The translations under genes were made by a program, and so were the position numbers. From Desulfobacterales bacterium (GTDB taxonomy: Bacteria; Desulfobacterota; Desulfobacteria; Desulfobacterales; C00003060): a stretch of DNA of 7,972 nucleotides. Positions 1-6,754 of this stretch are shown here, piece by piece. How positions within the stretch are numbered: position 1 is the first letter of the stretch; each line of letters begins with the position of its first letter. A model generated the notes under the pieces. The model was given only the letters and a program-made list of their open reading frames with translations. It had not been told where the DNA came from and did not search any database. The DNA lies in assembly GCA_030629475.1 (NCBI GenBank), contig DAOVOU010000079.1:1-7972 (forward strand), written 5' to 3'.

Positions 1-198
1 ATTTGTTTTGAACTTCGAACATTTGGATTTTGATATTGTTTGCGGCTCACGCCTTGAGAACATCACGGATTTGCGGCTCACGCCTTGAAAACAGTACGGA
101 TTTCGATATTCGTATTTTCACAACGGTTGATGGGTTTCCTCAACACGTTAGATTGCCAAAATCCAACGTAGAACTTGCGAAACACTGCACTAATAGGT
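1..198. other. Left-edge intergenic spacer
   Basis: No convincing gene is seen here. A short plus-strand open frame (30-230) has no ribosome binding site, resembles no family I know, and runs over the tandem repeat and the 3' end of the kinase gene, so I reject it. The notable content is a 31-bp tandem duplication (39-100) flanked by related GGATTTYGATATT sequences. No clear rho-independent terminator for the minus-strand kinase is visible: the best inverted pair, GTTGA/TCAAC around 127-145, is short and has no T-tract. Confidence 0.5.
39..100. repeat. 31-bp tandem direct repeat, two copies
   Basis: Copy 1 (39-69) and copy 2 (70-100) are adjacent and match at 28 of 31 positions by eye. Both begin TTTGCGGCTCACGCCTTGA and end ACGGA. 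The pair is bracketed by near-identical 13-mers, GGATTTTGATATT at 25-37 and GGATTTCGATATT at 98-110; the second overlaps the last bases of copy 2. It lies beyond the 3' end of the kinase gene. It may belong to a dispersed intergenic repeat family cut off by the window edge; two copies are too few to infer a function. Confidence 0.75.
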
Positions 199-2358
199 CT
201 ACCCTTTCCCTGTTGGCAAAACTATTCTAAAGGTTGTTCCTTTTGTCTCGTCACTTTCACAGGTCATGGTCCCGTCTAATTCCCTGATAATGCTATATGC
301 AATGGACAAACCCAATCCGGCGTGTCCCTCCCCCTTTGAGCTAACGAACGGTTCAAACAGCCTCGACTTTATGCTATCAGGAATTCCAGGTCCGTCATCG
401 CTGATGGTGATCTCCACATATTCCTGGTCTCCCTCTGCGTCTCTCTCCAATTTGCTCTTTAGGCCATTGGGGACACGTCGAGTATTGATATAAAGATTTC
501 CTCCCTCGGGCATAGCCTCAACCGCATTCTTAATAAGGTTGATAAGGACCTGCTTTAGACTGTTTTTGTCCGTCATAACGGACGGCAGGGAAGGCTCCAG
601 GTTAAGGTGGCCCTTGATCCCTGACCGTGACAGGAGAGATTCATGAGTAATCTTAATGAGGTCCGATATCAGGGCATTTATATCAACATGTTCCTTTTGT
701 CGTATTCCGGGTTCGGAAAAATCGGATAACTCATGAATAATGAGGGCAACACGATCGATTTCTTCGTTGATTATCCTTATCTCTTCTTGGACAGGGCTAT
801 CTTTGTCCAGCTTTAGCCCCAGAATCTTGAGATAATTCTTTATGATACCTAAAGGATTGTTCACTTCGTGGGCCACTTTTTTCGCTACGGCTGATGAAGC
901 TGCCAGGCGCTCAGACTGAATTAACCTTGCTTGAGTTTCTCTCACATGCTCAGAATCCACGGCTAAAGCTGCCTGATTGGTAAACATGGTCAAGAGCTTT
1001 ATCTCCTCAGACAACCTGGAAACTTGCCCCTCGTCTATACCAACGACTATCACACCGACAAACCGCTTGTGGGCCACCATGGGAAGGCACAGTATACCCT
1101 CTTTTCCGATTAAGCGAATAATCTGGTTGTCGATAATGCTAAGATCGGCTTTTGTAAGATGGCCAAGAGAATCCAGAGGTGTTCCCCGGGAAAGAGACTT
1201 AGCCAGAAGAGATTTTCCCCTTTGGACCGGAATGACTAATTCCTTGACCAGGACATCTTGACCGGAATCCATACCACCTTTGCCAACCAGGATATCTCTT
1301 TCCTGGTCATACAGGAAAAAGAGTACACTATGAACATCAAATAAGACCTGAAGACCTTGCTTGACCACCTTCAGTACGGACTCTTCACCACGGGCTTCTA
1401 ACAAGTTTTGAAGCGTACCTTGAAGCAGAGAAATGTCTCTGACCGCACGGACGAGATCTTTTCGCTTTTCAGCATCTTTTTCGGAAACCAATCTCTCAGA
1501 CGGACCGGGAGGCTCAACCTCTATCTCCAGTGATTCTGCTACCTGCTTCATCTCTTCCTCGGCCAGCGATATCAGCTCCTCCACTTCAGACCGGGCAAAT
1601 CCAAATACCTCTTCTGGTGCCTTAAACCTGGTGCCAGTGTCTTCAATACTCTCTGAGCACAGGGCATTGGCTACGAATACAATTTTTACCAGAGGAGATG
1701 CATCCAAAATTTTATGTATCGGTTCATGGTGATAAAGTACCGCGTCCGCCATAAACGATTGCAGGTGCCACCGATTGATCATCCATGCCCCCACCTCACA
1801 GTGTGTGGCCCCCAACCGCATTTCACCTGCCAGAAGCAAATCCGGCTTGTTCCTGTGTGACCGCAGGACCTCGGCGTATTCCTTTGGAAAATTTACCCAC
1901 AAAACCAACTTTCCAATATCATGAAGAAGCCCCGACAAAAACGCCTCGTCAGGAGCAGTATATGAGGTCTTTCTGGCAATCAGCCTGGCCAGGGTGGCAC
2001 ACATCAGGGAGTGCCACCAGAACTGCTTCAATCTAAAGACAGGACTGTCCTTGACCCGGCCAAAAGCCTGGTATACTGAAGCGCTAATAGCAATATTCTT
2101 AATGGTATTAGTGCCCAAGAGTACCAGCGCCTGGTCAATGCTGGCTACCCTATTCGCCACGCCGTAATAGGCGGAATTGACCAGCCTCATAAGTCTTGCG
2201 CTTAAGGAGGCATCTTTATCGATAATTTGAGATATCTCCTTAATCGTGTCTGGTTCCCCGTCGCAAGCCTCCATCAACTTCACAAGAATATGGGGAAGGG
2301 CGGGCAGGTTTCTGGAAGTCTTTATTCTATTAAAGAATTCGTGGGCAGGGGTTTTCAT
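199..2358 (-). CDS. HDOD-GAF sensor histidine kinase (soluble)
   Basis: This is probably a cytoplasmic signal-transduction kinase; no membrane segment or signal peptide is visible. Numbered from the start chosen here (719 aa), an HDOD domain spans about 12-215, with the LPALP entry motif, an NSAYYG helix, an FWWHS motif, HDIGK at 146-150 and a YHHEP motif. A GAF-like domain lies at about 325-470. The HisKA H-box has AHEVNNPLG with the predicted phospho-His at 497. A HATPase_c domain follows, with N-box (LINLIKNAVEA, key Asn near 611), DDGPGIP (about 654-660), an FEPF F-box and GHAGLGLS. It autophosphorylates if it behaves like its family; the GAF ligand is unknown. The open frame extends to a TTG at 2532, but that extension translates GACCACT-type repeats and promoter sequence. 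I therefore prefer ATG 2358, which sits about 17 residues before the HDOD LPALP motif. No partner regulator is adjacent; the only receiver in the window (5719) is truncated. Function class is sure, start moderate. Confidence 0.93.
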   Translation of the reverse strand: MKTPAHEFFNRIKTSRNLPALPHILVKLMEACDGEPDTIKEISQIIDKDASLSARLMRLVNSAYYGVANRVASIDQALVLLGTNTIKNIAISASVYQAFGRVKDSPVFRLKQFWWHSLMCATLARLIARKTSYTAPDEAFLSGLLHDIGKLVLWVNFPKEYAEVLRSHRNKPDLLLAGEMRLGATHCEVGAWMINRWHLQSFMADAVLYHHEPIHKILDASPLVKIVFVANALCSESIEDTGTRFKAPEEVFGFARSEVEELISLAEEEMKQVAESLEIEVEPPGPSERLVSEKDAEKRKDLVRAVRDISLLQGTLQNLLEARGEESVLKVVKQGLQVLFDVHSVLFFLYDQERDILVGKGGMDSGQDVLVKELVIPVQRGKSLLAKSLSRGTPLDSLGHLTKADLSIIDNQIIRLIGKEGILCLPMVAHKRFVGVIVVGIDEGQVSRLSEEIKLLTMFTNQAALAVDSEHVRETQARLIQSERLAASSAVAKKVAHEVNNPLGIIKNYLKILGLKLDKDSPVQEEIRIINEEIDRVALIIHELSDFSEPGIRQKEHVDINALISDLIKITHESLLSRSGIKGHLNLEPSLPSVMTDKNSLKQVLINLIKNAVEAMPEGGNLYINTRRVPNGLKSKLERDAEGDQEYVEITISDDGPGIPDSIKSRLFEPFVSSKGEGHAGLGLSIAYSIIRELDGTMTCESDETKGTTFRIVLPTGKG

Positions 2359-2367
2359 AGTTTTAAA

Positions 2368-2396
2368 ACAATAAACAAATTCTGGCTTATTGTCAA
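2368..2396 (-). promoter_or_regulatory. Sigma70-type promoter of the HDOD kinase
   Basis: Read on the minus strand, TTGACA (2396-2391) and TATTGT (2373-2368) are separated by exactly 17 bp. The -10 ends 9 bases before the preferred ATG (2358-2356), so transcription would begin at or within a few bases of the start codon. That predicts a leaderless or near-leaderless mRNA, consistent with the absence of a Shine-Dalgarno sequence before that ATG. An ACAATAA/TTATTGT inverted pair overlaps the -35/-10 region and could be an operator, though seven AT-rich bases are weak evidence. Confidence 0.5.
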
Positions 2397-2502
2397 GTTT
2401 TAACAACTTGTTGCATAGATCGGCTTCGTCCTTTTGTTCTGGCAAGGAAAATGCTATCATTAAATTTAGCAAATCAAACACAGATCCGCTGTAGGCGGAC
2501 CT

Positions 2503-2544
2503 GACCACTGACCACTGATCACTGGCCACCAACTACTGGGTACC
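2503..2544. repeat. Degenerate GACCACT heptad array (six units)
   Basis: Six consecutive 7-bp units can be read: GACCACT, GACCACT, GATCACT, GGCCACC, AACTACT, GGGTACC. The units decay rightward. The same heptad occurs as four perfect copies at 4451-4478, ahead of prfB. The array overlaps the N-terminal extension of the kinase open frame (residues read as DQWSVV and so on), which argues that this extension is not real protein. Confidence 0.7.
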
Positions 2545-2759
2545 AACAATCACGACCATGCCCAAGAATCAAAAAGCTGGACTTAGTTCGCTTCGCTCAC
2601 AATTGGAATGATGGAATGTTGGAATGCTGGAGTATTGGGTTAAGAGGAATGAAAACAATTAAGAAATGATTCTTTTCGGCTTCTTATCCACAACATTCCA
2701 TTGTTCCACTATTCCATCATTCCATACAAATGGCACAGAAAATGGCCGGTGAAAAATAA
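2533..2759. other. Intergenic region between divergent kinase and lnt
   Basis: This spacer separates the kinase from lnt and consists mostly of repeats: the end of the heptad array, then a large inverted repeat of 8-bp units (2603-2725). No clear sigma70 promoter for lnt is visible; the nearest match, TTGTTC-N17-ATACAA at 2701-2729, is weak and lies inside the repeat arm. A nine-codon frame (MAQKMAGEK, 2730-2759) ends in TAA directly abutting the upstream lnt ATG. Confidence 0.5.
2603..2725. repeat. Octad-unit inverted repeat element, copy A
   Basis: The left arm (2603-2637) is built of 8-bp units: GGAATGAT, GGAATGTT, GGAATGCT, GGAGTATT. The right arm (2691-2725) is the complement, with ATTCC/GTTCC cores spaced 8 bp apart. 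By eye 27 of 35 positions pair, around a loop of about 53 nt. The transcript could fold into a long imperfect hairpin. A second element of the same design, with a more exact stem, lies at 5595-5699 after prfB. The two loops also resemble one another: both begin GGGTWAAGA and hold a GATT-CTT-CG-CT-TTA-CCA-like stretch. This suggests a dispersed family rather than chance simple repeats. Confidence 0.75.
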
Positions 2760-4328
2760 ATGATTCCAAGGAGTTGTAGAATTTCCGAGACGTTTATGGC
2801 CATTTCAAGTAAGACGCTCTTTGACGCTGCACTGGCAGCGACAACCGGCGTGCTGCTAACTGCCTCGTTTCCGCGAATCGGTTGGGAATTCCTCGCCTGG
2901 GTAGCCTTTATTCCACTTCTCTATTGCATAAAGGATACCACTCCTCTGGCAAGTTTTAAGCTCGGATTCCTCGCCGGACTGGTCCATTATACCACGCTTC
3001 TTTACTGGATTGCGGGCGTCATACACCATTATGGTCAACTGCCGAGCGCCCTGTGTGCTGTCATACTCATGCTACTTGTGCTCTACCTCAGCCTATATCC
3101 GGGACTCTTTGCAATGGTTATCGGCAAACTCCGGGCAAGATCCCTCCCGTATTATTTGACAGCGCCCTTTTTTTGGACTGCCCTGGAATATGTCAAGTCA
3201 TTTTTCCTGTCTGGCTTTCCATGGGAAAACTTTGGTCACTCGCAATATAACCGGTTGCAACTGATTCAGATTTCAGATATATTAGGTGTATATGGCTTGT
3301 CAGCCCTCATAATGGCCGTCAATGCCGTGCTCTTTGAAACCTGGGGTAGCATTTCAAGAAACAGGGCCTTTGCCTGGAAGCCCATCCTGAGCGTTGCCCT
3401 GGTGATAGCTGGTTTTTTGACCTACGGCACCTGGCGCATAGGAAAGATCGACAGGGCTGCTGAGGCCGCGCCCAAACGTGTTATTGCCTTGGTGCAGGGA
3501 AATATTGACCAGTTTAAAAAGTGGCTGCCTTCTTTTCAACATGAGACCCTCCAACGCTATGGCACCTTGTCTGCTGCTGCTTTGAAGGCCGGTCCTGACC
3601 TTATAATATGGCCGGAGACAGCGCTTCCGTTTTACTTTCTATACGACCAGAACCTCACAAGAGAGACGCTGGAGATAGTTCGCACCTGCAGAGTCCATTT
3701 TGTTCTTGGAAGCCCTTCTTTTCGTAAGATCGGCGAAAAGATCCACTACTATAACAGCGCTTACCTGGTTGATCCCTGTGGCAAAGTTGTGGGTAAATAT
3801 GATAAGGTACATTTAGTGCCCTATGGTGAATATGTTCCTCTCAAGCGCTATTTTCCTTTCCTGGGAAAGATGGTGGAGGCTGTGGGGGATTTTGACTCCG
3901 GCAGCATGGGCCAGGTCCTGTTGTGGGGGCGTGAAAAGATTGGGATCTTGATCTGTTTCGAGGCGATCTTTCCGGAATTGGCCCGTTCAATGGTCCAAAA
4001 CGGCGCTCAACTGTTGATCAACATCACAAACGATGCCTGGTTTGGGAGGTCAAGCGCGCCTTACCAGCATCTTTCTATGGTGGTATTTAGGGCAGTTGAA
4101 AACCACCTGGCCGTGGCCAGAGCGGCCAATACCGGTATTAGCGCCTTTGTCGATCCTGTAGGCAGGCTCCTGGATGAAACGCCCCTGTTTGAAGAGGCGA
4201 TTCGAACCCGTTCACTCCCGATGATGAACTACAAGAGCTTCTATGCTCGCCACGGCGATGTTTTTGCCATAGGATGTGTTTTTATTACTGTGATTTTGTG
4301 TGTGATCTCTGTTCAGAGTAAACGATAG
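2760..4328 (+). CDS. lnt: Apolipoprotein N-acyltransferase
   Basis: This inner-membrane enzyme transfers an acyl chain from a phospholipid to the N-terminal cysteine of diacylated lipoproteins, the last maturation step before Lol-dependent sorting in Gram-negatives. The N-terminal half (about 20-225) holds several hydrophobic spans, including the family-typical TASFP...FLAWVAFIPLL start and the SGFPWENFGHSQY motif. The C-terminal half (about 240-480) is a nitrilase fold. The catalytic triad is visible as Glu286 (WPET), Lys349 (YDKVHLVPYGEYVP) and Cys399 (LICFE); Glu357 in GEYVP matches the second conserved glutamate, and NDAWFG is present. A last membrane span lies at about 501-518. At 522 aa it is normal for the family. 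ATG 2760 has a GGTGA seven bases upstream; ATG 2796 (510 aa) gives a more typical N-terminus and cannot be excluded. prfB follows 168 bp downstream on the same strand. Confidence 0.95.
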   Translation: MIPRSCRISETFMAISSKTLFDAALAATTGVLLTASFPRIGWEFLAWVAFIPLLYCIKDTTPLASFKLGFLAGLVHYTTLLYWIAGVIHHYGQLPSALCAVILMLLVLYLSLYPGLFAMVIGKLRARSLPYYLTAPFFWTALEYVKSFFLSGFPWENFGHSQYNRLQLIQISDILGVYGLSALIMAVNAVLFETWGSISRNRAFAWKPILSVALVIAGFLTYGTWRIGKIDRAAEAAPKRVIALVQGNIDQFKKWLPSFQHETLQRYGTLSAAALKAGPDLIIWPETALPFYFLYDQNLTRETLEIVRTCRVHFVLGSPSFRKIGEKIHYYNSAYLVDPCGKVVGKYDKVHLVPYGEYVPLKRYFPFLGKMVEAVGDFDSGSMGQVLLWGREKIGILICFEAIFPELARSMVQNGAQLLINITNDAWFGRSSAPYQHLSMVVFRAVENHLAVARAANTGISAFVDPVGRLLDETPLFEEAIRTRSLPMMNYKSFYARHGDVFAIGCVFITVILCVISVQSKR

Positions 4329-4450
4329 ATTCTAAGTTGATGGTACAGGAATCTTTTTCTACCGACATTCGTGAAAGGGATGTGGTTGCGCAGCTCGTTA
4401 CGTGGATCGTTGATCGGATTTCGACTCTGGGATTTTCCGGGTTAAGTTCT

Positions 4451-4481
4451 GACCACTGACCACTGACCACTGACCACTGAC
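4451..4481. repeat. GACCACT heptad array, four perfect units
   Basis: Four exact tandem copies of GACCACT (4451-4478) plus a partial GAC end four bases before the prfB Shine-Dalgarno GGAGG. The same unit recurs at 2503-2544. Because copy number at such tracts can change by slippage, the prfB leader length may vary among relatives. The array would lie in the 5' leader of prfB if transcription starts upstream. Confidence 0.85.
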
Positions 4482-4490
4482 AAAGGAGGT
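4482..4490 (+). promoter_or_regulatory. Ribosome binding site of prfB
   Basis: AAAGGAGGT is a near-perfect Shine-Dalgarno sequence with six bases between it and ATG 4497. It fixes the prfB start upstream of the in-frame TGA at 4566 and so supports the frameshift reading. It directly follows the GACCACT array. Confidence 0.9.
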
Positions 4491-4496
4491 ACTACC

Positions 4497-5592
4497 ATGT
4501 CATTTGAATTAAAAAGCAAAATCCAATCTCTTCGCGATAGACTGGAACAATTCAGGGGTTATCTTTGACTTAGATGGAAAACAGAAACGGCTCAACGAAA
4601 TCGAAGGAATCATATCTAAGAACGGCTTTTGGGATGCTCCTGAGAAAACCAAAGAGATCCTGAGAGAAAGAACGACTCTTTCCGATACAATCAATTCCTG
4701 GCAAAAGCTCCACCATGAGCTGGAAGACGCTGAGGTGCTTTTAGGCCTTGCCATAGAAGAGGATGATGAGGCCACCATCCAAGAGGTCGCTGAAACACTT
4801 CAGAGGCTGCAAGATGCCATTCATCAAATGGCTCTGACACGGGTGCTAAGTGGCAAAGACGATGCCAGGAATGCGATTCTCTCAATTAATGCTGGCGCAG
4901 GGGGAACTGAAGCCCAAGACTGGGTCGAGATGCTCTTTCGTATGTACCTGCGTTGGGCTGAACGAAAGAATTACAAGACCTCCGTTGTCGATTTCCAGCC
5001 CGGTGAAGAAGCTGGCATCAAGAGCGTCATTTTTATTGCCAGTGGTCCTTATGCTTACGGTTATTTGAAGGGCGAGACCGGTATCCATCGCCTTGTGCGG
5101 ATGTCCCCATTCGATGCCAGTAATCGTAGACACACCTCCTTTGCCTCGGTCTCTGTGTCTCCGGAAGTCAACGAGGAGGTTGTCATAAAGATTGACGAAA
5201 AAGATCTGCGGATCGACGTCTTCCGTTCCGGCGGTGCAGGCGGTCAGCACGTCAACAAAACCAGCTCTGCTATCCGCCTGACCCATTTGCCAACAGGGAT
5301 CGTGGTACAGTGTCAGCAGGAGTCTTCACAGTACCGAAACAAGGCAATTGCTATGAAGGTCTTGAAGTCACGACTGTATGAACACGAACAAAGGAAAAGG
5401 GCCGATGAAAAGCAAGCGCTCTATGAAAAGAAGGAAGACATCGCCTGGGGAAGTCAGATCAGGTCCTATACCCTGCAGCCCTATCAGATGGTCAAAGACC
5501 ATCGAATCGATCTTGGGATAGGAAATGTCAACGATGTTCTGGATGGAAACCTGGATCCCTTTATAGAGGGGGTGCTTCTGGCAAGAACTTAG
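4497..5592 (+). CDS. prfB: Peptide chain release factor 2 (+1 frameshift)
   Basis: RF2 recognises UGA and UAA stop codons in the ribosomal A site and triggers peptidyl-tRNA hydrolysis. The first 23 codons run from ATG 4497 to an in-frame TGA at 4566-4568. After a +1 shift the frame continues with GAC at 4567 to TAG 5590-5592, giving 364 aa, close to the roughly 365 aa of E. coli RF2. The SPF anticodon-mimic tripeptide that distinguishes RF2 from RF1 is at about 203-205 (5104-5112). The catalytic GGQ is at about 248-250 (5239-5247), within RSGGAGGQHVNKTSSAIR. The N-terminal part is helical and charged, as expected. An ORF finder that ignores the shift calls only a shortened product. The gene lies downstream of lnt in the same orientation, and a long inverted repeat starts just past the stop. 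It appears intact. Confidence 0.96.
4554..4569 (+). promoter_or_regulatory. prfB programmed +1 frameshift site
   Basis: The sequence AGGGGTTATCTTTGAC has the canonical parts of the RF2 autoregulatory signal: an internal Shine-Dalgarno-like AGGGG (4554-4558), the slippery CTT codon (4563-4565), the TGA stop (4566-4568) and a following C (4569). In characterised bacteria, low RF2 slows termination at this weak UGA-C context and the ribosome slips +1, restoring RF2 synthesis. It differs from the E. coli arrangement (AGGGGGTATCTTTGAC) at a single base. Confidence 0.95.
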
Positions 5593-5594
5593 AA

Positions 5595-5699
5595 TTGGAG
5601 TATTGGAGTGATGGAGTATTGGAGTAATGGGTAAAGACATAGGATTTCTTCCGCTGTTACTAACCAATACTCCAATACTCCAGTACTCCAGTACTCCAA
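5595..5699. repeat. Octad-unit inverted repeat element, copy B
   Basis: The left arm (5595-5630) consists of 8-bp units GGAGTATT, GGAGTGAT, GGAGTATT, GGAGTAAT. The right arm (5664-5699) is its complement; 32 of 36 positions match by eye, around a 33-nt loop. It begins two bases after the prfB stop codon and ends shortly before the ribosome binding site of the truncated receiver gene. In RNA it would make a very stable hairpin that could terminate transcription or protect the prfB 3' end, but no T-tract follows, so a classic intrinsic terminator is not supported. It is related in unit, spacing and loop sequence to copy A at 2603-2725. Confidence 0.85.
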
Positions 5700-5718
5700 G
5701 CTTTCTAAGGGGGGCGTT

Positions 5719-5925
5719 ATGGCTAAGATACTGTTCGTCGATGACGAAGAAAGCATCAGGACCCTTTGCTCGGAAGAGCTGAAAGAAGAGGGTTACGAAG
5801 TCATCACAACCGGCAAATGTAAGGACGTGTTGGAACTGATCATCTCTGCGCGGCCCGCTGCTGTGAGCCAGGCTTGCCATGGCGCTCAAGGGAGAGAATC
5901 ACTCATGAAAGCAATTTACATATGA
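5719..5925 (+). pseudogene. Truncated response-regulator receiver domain
   Basis: The first 46 or so residues are a textbook receiver start: beta-1 KILFVDDEE with the acidic pair Asp8-Asp9, helix 1 (SIRTLCSEELKEEG), beta-2 YEVITT and helix 2 (KDVLELIISARP). In the family the next strand carries the phospho-acceptor Asp, usually soon after an RPD-type motif. Here the similarity stops at RP (codon ending 5856), and 22 unrelated residues lead to TGA at 5923-5925. Without the phospho-Asp, the switch Thr/Ser and the Lys, it cannot act as a normal receiver. The start is well supported by AAGGGGGG four bases before the ATG. It is best read as the 5' remnant of a regulator gene broken by deletion or insertion near 5857. 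A functional micro-protein is possible but unsupported. Confidence 0.75.
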
Positions 5926-6414
5926 CGTACTTGCCAAGCACCCTGAAAGGTTAAACCCCTGGCGAAGCTCGCCAATAATTTCCGCCCGGCAGCGCGACCA
6001 TCTTAACGGGGAGTTCCGTGGATACCATATATCTTATCTCTTGATTGCAGGCAGAGGCAAGAATAGGCTAAAGGCATGGCAAGAGCCCTTTGCAAAACAT
6101 CCCCTCTTGCCTCCGCGTATCAAACTCATCCGCCCGAGATGGACTCGAAATACTCAAAGTATTCCTGCCTGCCCTGTAAAATGCGAAGCATATTTCTCCT
6201 GGGTGGTTAAAATCTTCGCTTTCCTCTCAGGGGCGTAGGCCCTCCGGGCCGGAAGCTTGACCTTGAACAAGATTGAATGTTTTGCAAAAGTTAGGGCCAA
6301 AACACAAGGCCAGTCAAAGATAAGTACGGTGTCCCTGAAACTCCTTGGGCTCGGTCGTGCCGAGAACTCGCCATATCATGGCCATGACTGTATGCTCGAC
6401 TCTTTGCGTCAAAC

Positions 6415-6516
6415 TCAAGCGTCAGAACCGGGCTGCAGGTGCCTCCGTGGAGTTTTGGGCCAAAGCGCTTCGATGGCCCAGTCCATTACCTGCGGCAGGC
6501 CCCCGTAATGTCCCAT
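6415..6516 (-). pseudogene. Possible coding remnant, 33 codons
   Basis: This minus-strand frame reads MGHYGGLPQVMDWAIEALW, then PKTPRRHLQPGSDA, then TGA. The amino-acid mix (Trp, hydrophobics, a basic tail) resembles the end of a real protein more than random translation does. A stop lies a few codons upstream in the same frame and there is no ribosome binding site, so if real it is a fragment. I do not recognise the family with confidence; a mobile-element protein is one possibility. It is listed because it is the best protein-like piece of the gap. Confidence 0.25.
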
Positions 6517-6552
6517 AGCCCACGACCACCATATCTAGTGATGCCTTTTTCC

Positions 6553-6580
6553 TTGACACACTTTTTTTTCTTCCTATATT
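6553..6580 (+). promoter_or_regulatory. Sigma70-type promoter, likely for the porin gene
   Basis: TTGACA (6553-6558) and TATATT (6575-6580) are separated by 16 bp, close to consensus. A start near 6587 would give a leader of about 175-180 nt before the porin ATG at 6765; I see no recognisable riboswitch in it. A weaker second candidate, TTGTCT (6686-6691) with TATTAT (6711-6716), has a 19-bp spacer and is nearer the gene. The first stretch is pyrimidine-rich, so chance similarity is possible. Confidence 0.45.
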
Positions 6581-6746
6581 CCCCCAGCAAAAAGCGAGTT
6601 CTGGATTTATCAGCTCGGGTCCTTTCCCAGCGCAAAAAACTCAAGAAGTGTACAAGCGATGCCGATAACAAATTAACATGATCCTTTGTCTATTTGTAGT
6701 GGACCTTAGTTATTATAAAAGACATGTTCGGCAATTGAGATGCGCG

Positions 6747-6754
6747 TGGGGAGG
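6747..6754 (+). promoter_or_regulatory. Ribosome binding site of the porin gene
   Basis: A GGGGAGG-type Shine-Dalgarno lies about ten bases before ATG 6765. It decides the start, and the next residues form a clear signal peptide, so the two lines of evidence agree. Confidence 0.75.

Noticed and set aside
2359..2532. 58-residue N-terminal extension of the kinase from a TTG start
   Set aside because: It translates GACCACT heptads and the promoter, has no ribosome binding site, and the HDOD domain already begins normally after ATG 2358.
2730..2759. Nine-codon leader frame (MAQKMAGEK) whose TAA abuts the lnt ATG
   Set aside because: No ribosome binding site and too short to judge; adjacency of TAA and ATG alone does not show translational coupling.
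4340..4459. 39-residue plus-strand frame between lnt and prfB
   Set aside because: No Shine-Dalgarno before the ATG, no recognisable family, and its end is formed by the GACCACT repeat; likely chance.
4882..5286. 134-codon minus-strand open frame inside prfB
   Set aside because: It is antisense to the conserved RF2 core, including SPF and GGQ, so it is a shadow of prfB.
5595..5699. Octad tracts as a CRISPR array or intrinsic terminator
   Set aside because: Units are 8 bp with no spacers, so this is not CRISPR; no T-run follows the stem, so a classic rho-independent terminator is not supported.
5368..5889. 173-codon minus-strand open frame across the end of prfB and the octad repeat
   Set aside because: It reads through the 3' end of prfB, both arms of the inverted repeat and the receiver fragment; the repetitive segment (LEYWSIGVL, HHSNTPIL) is a translated repeat.
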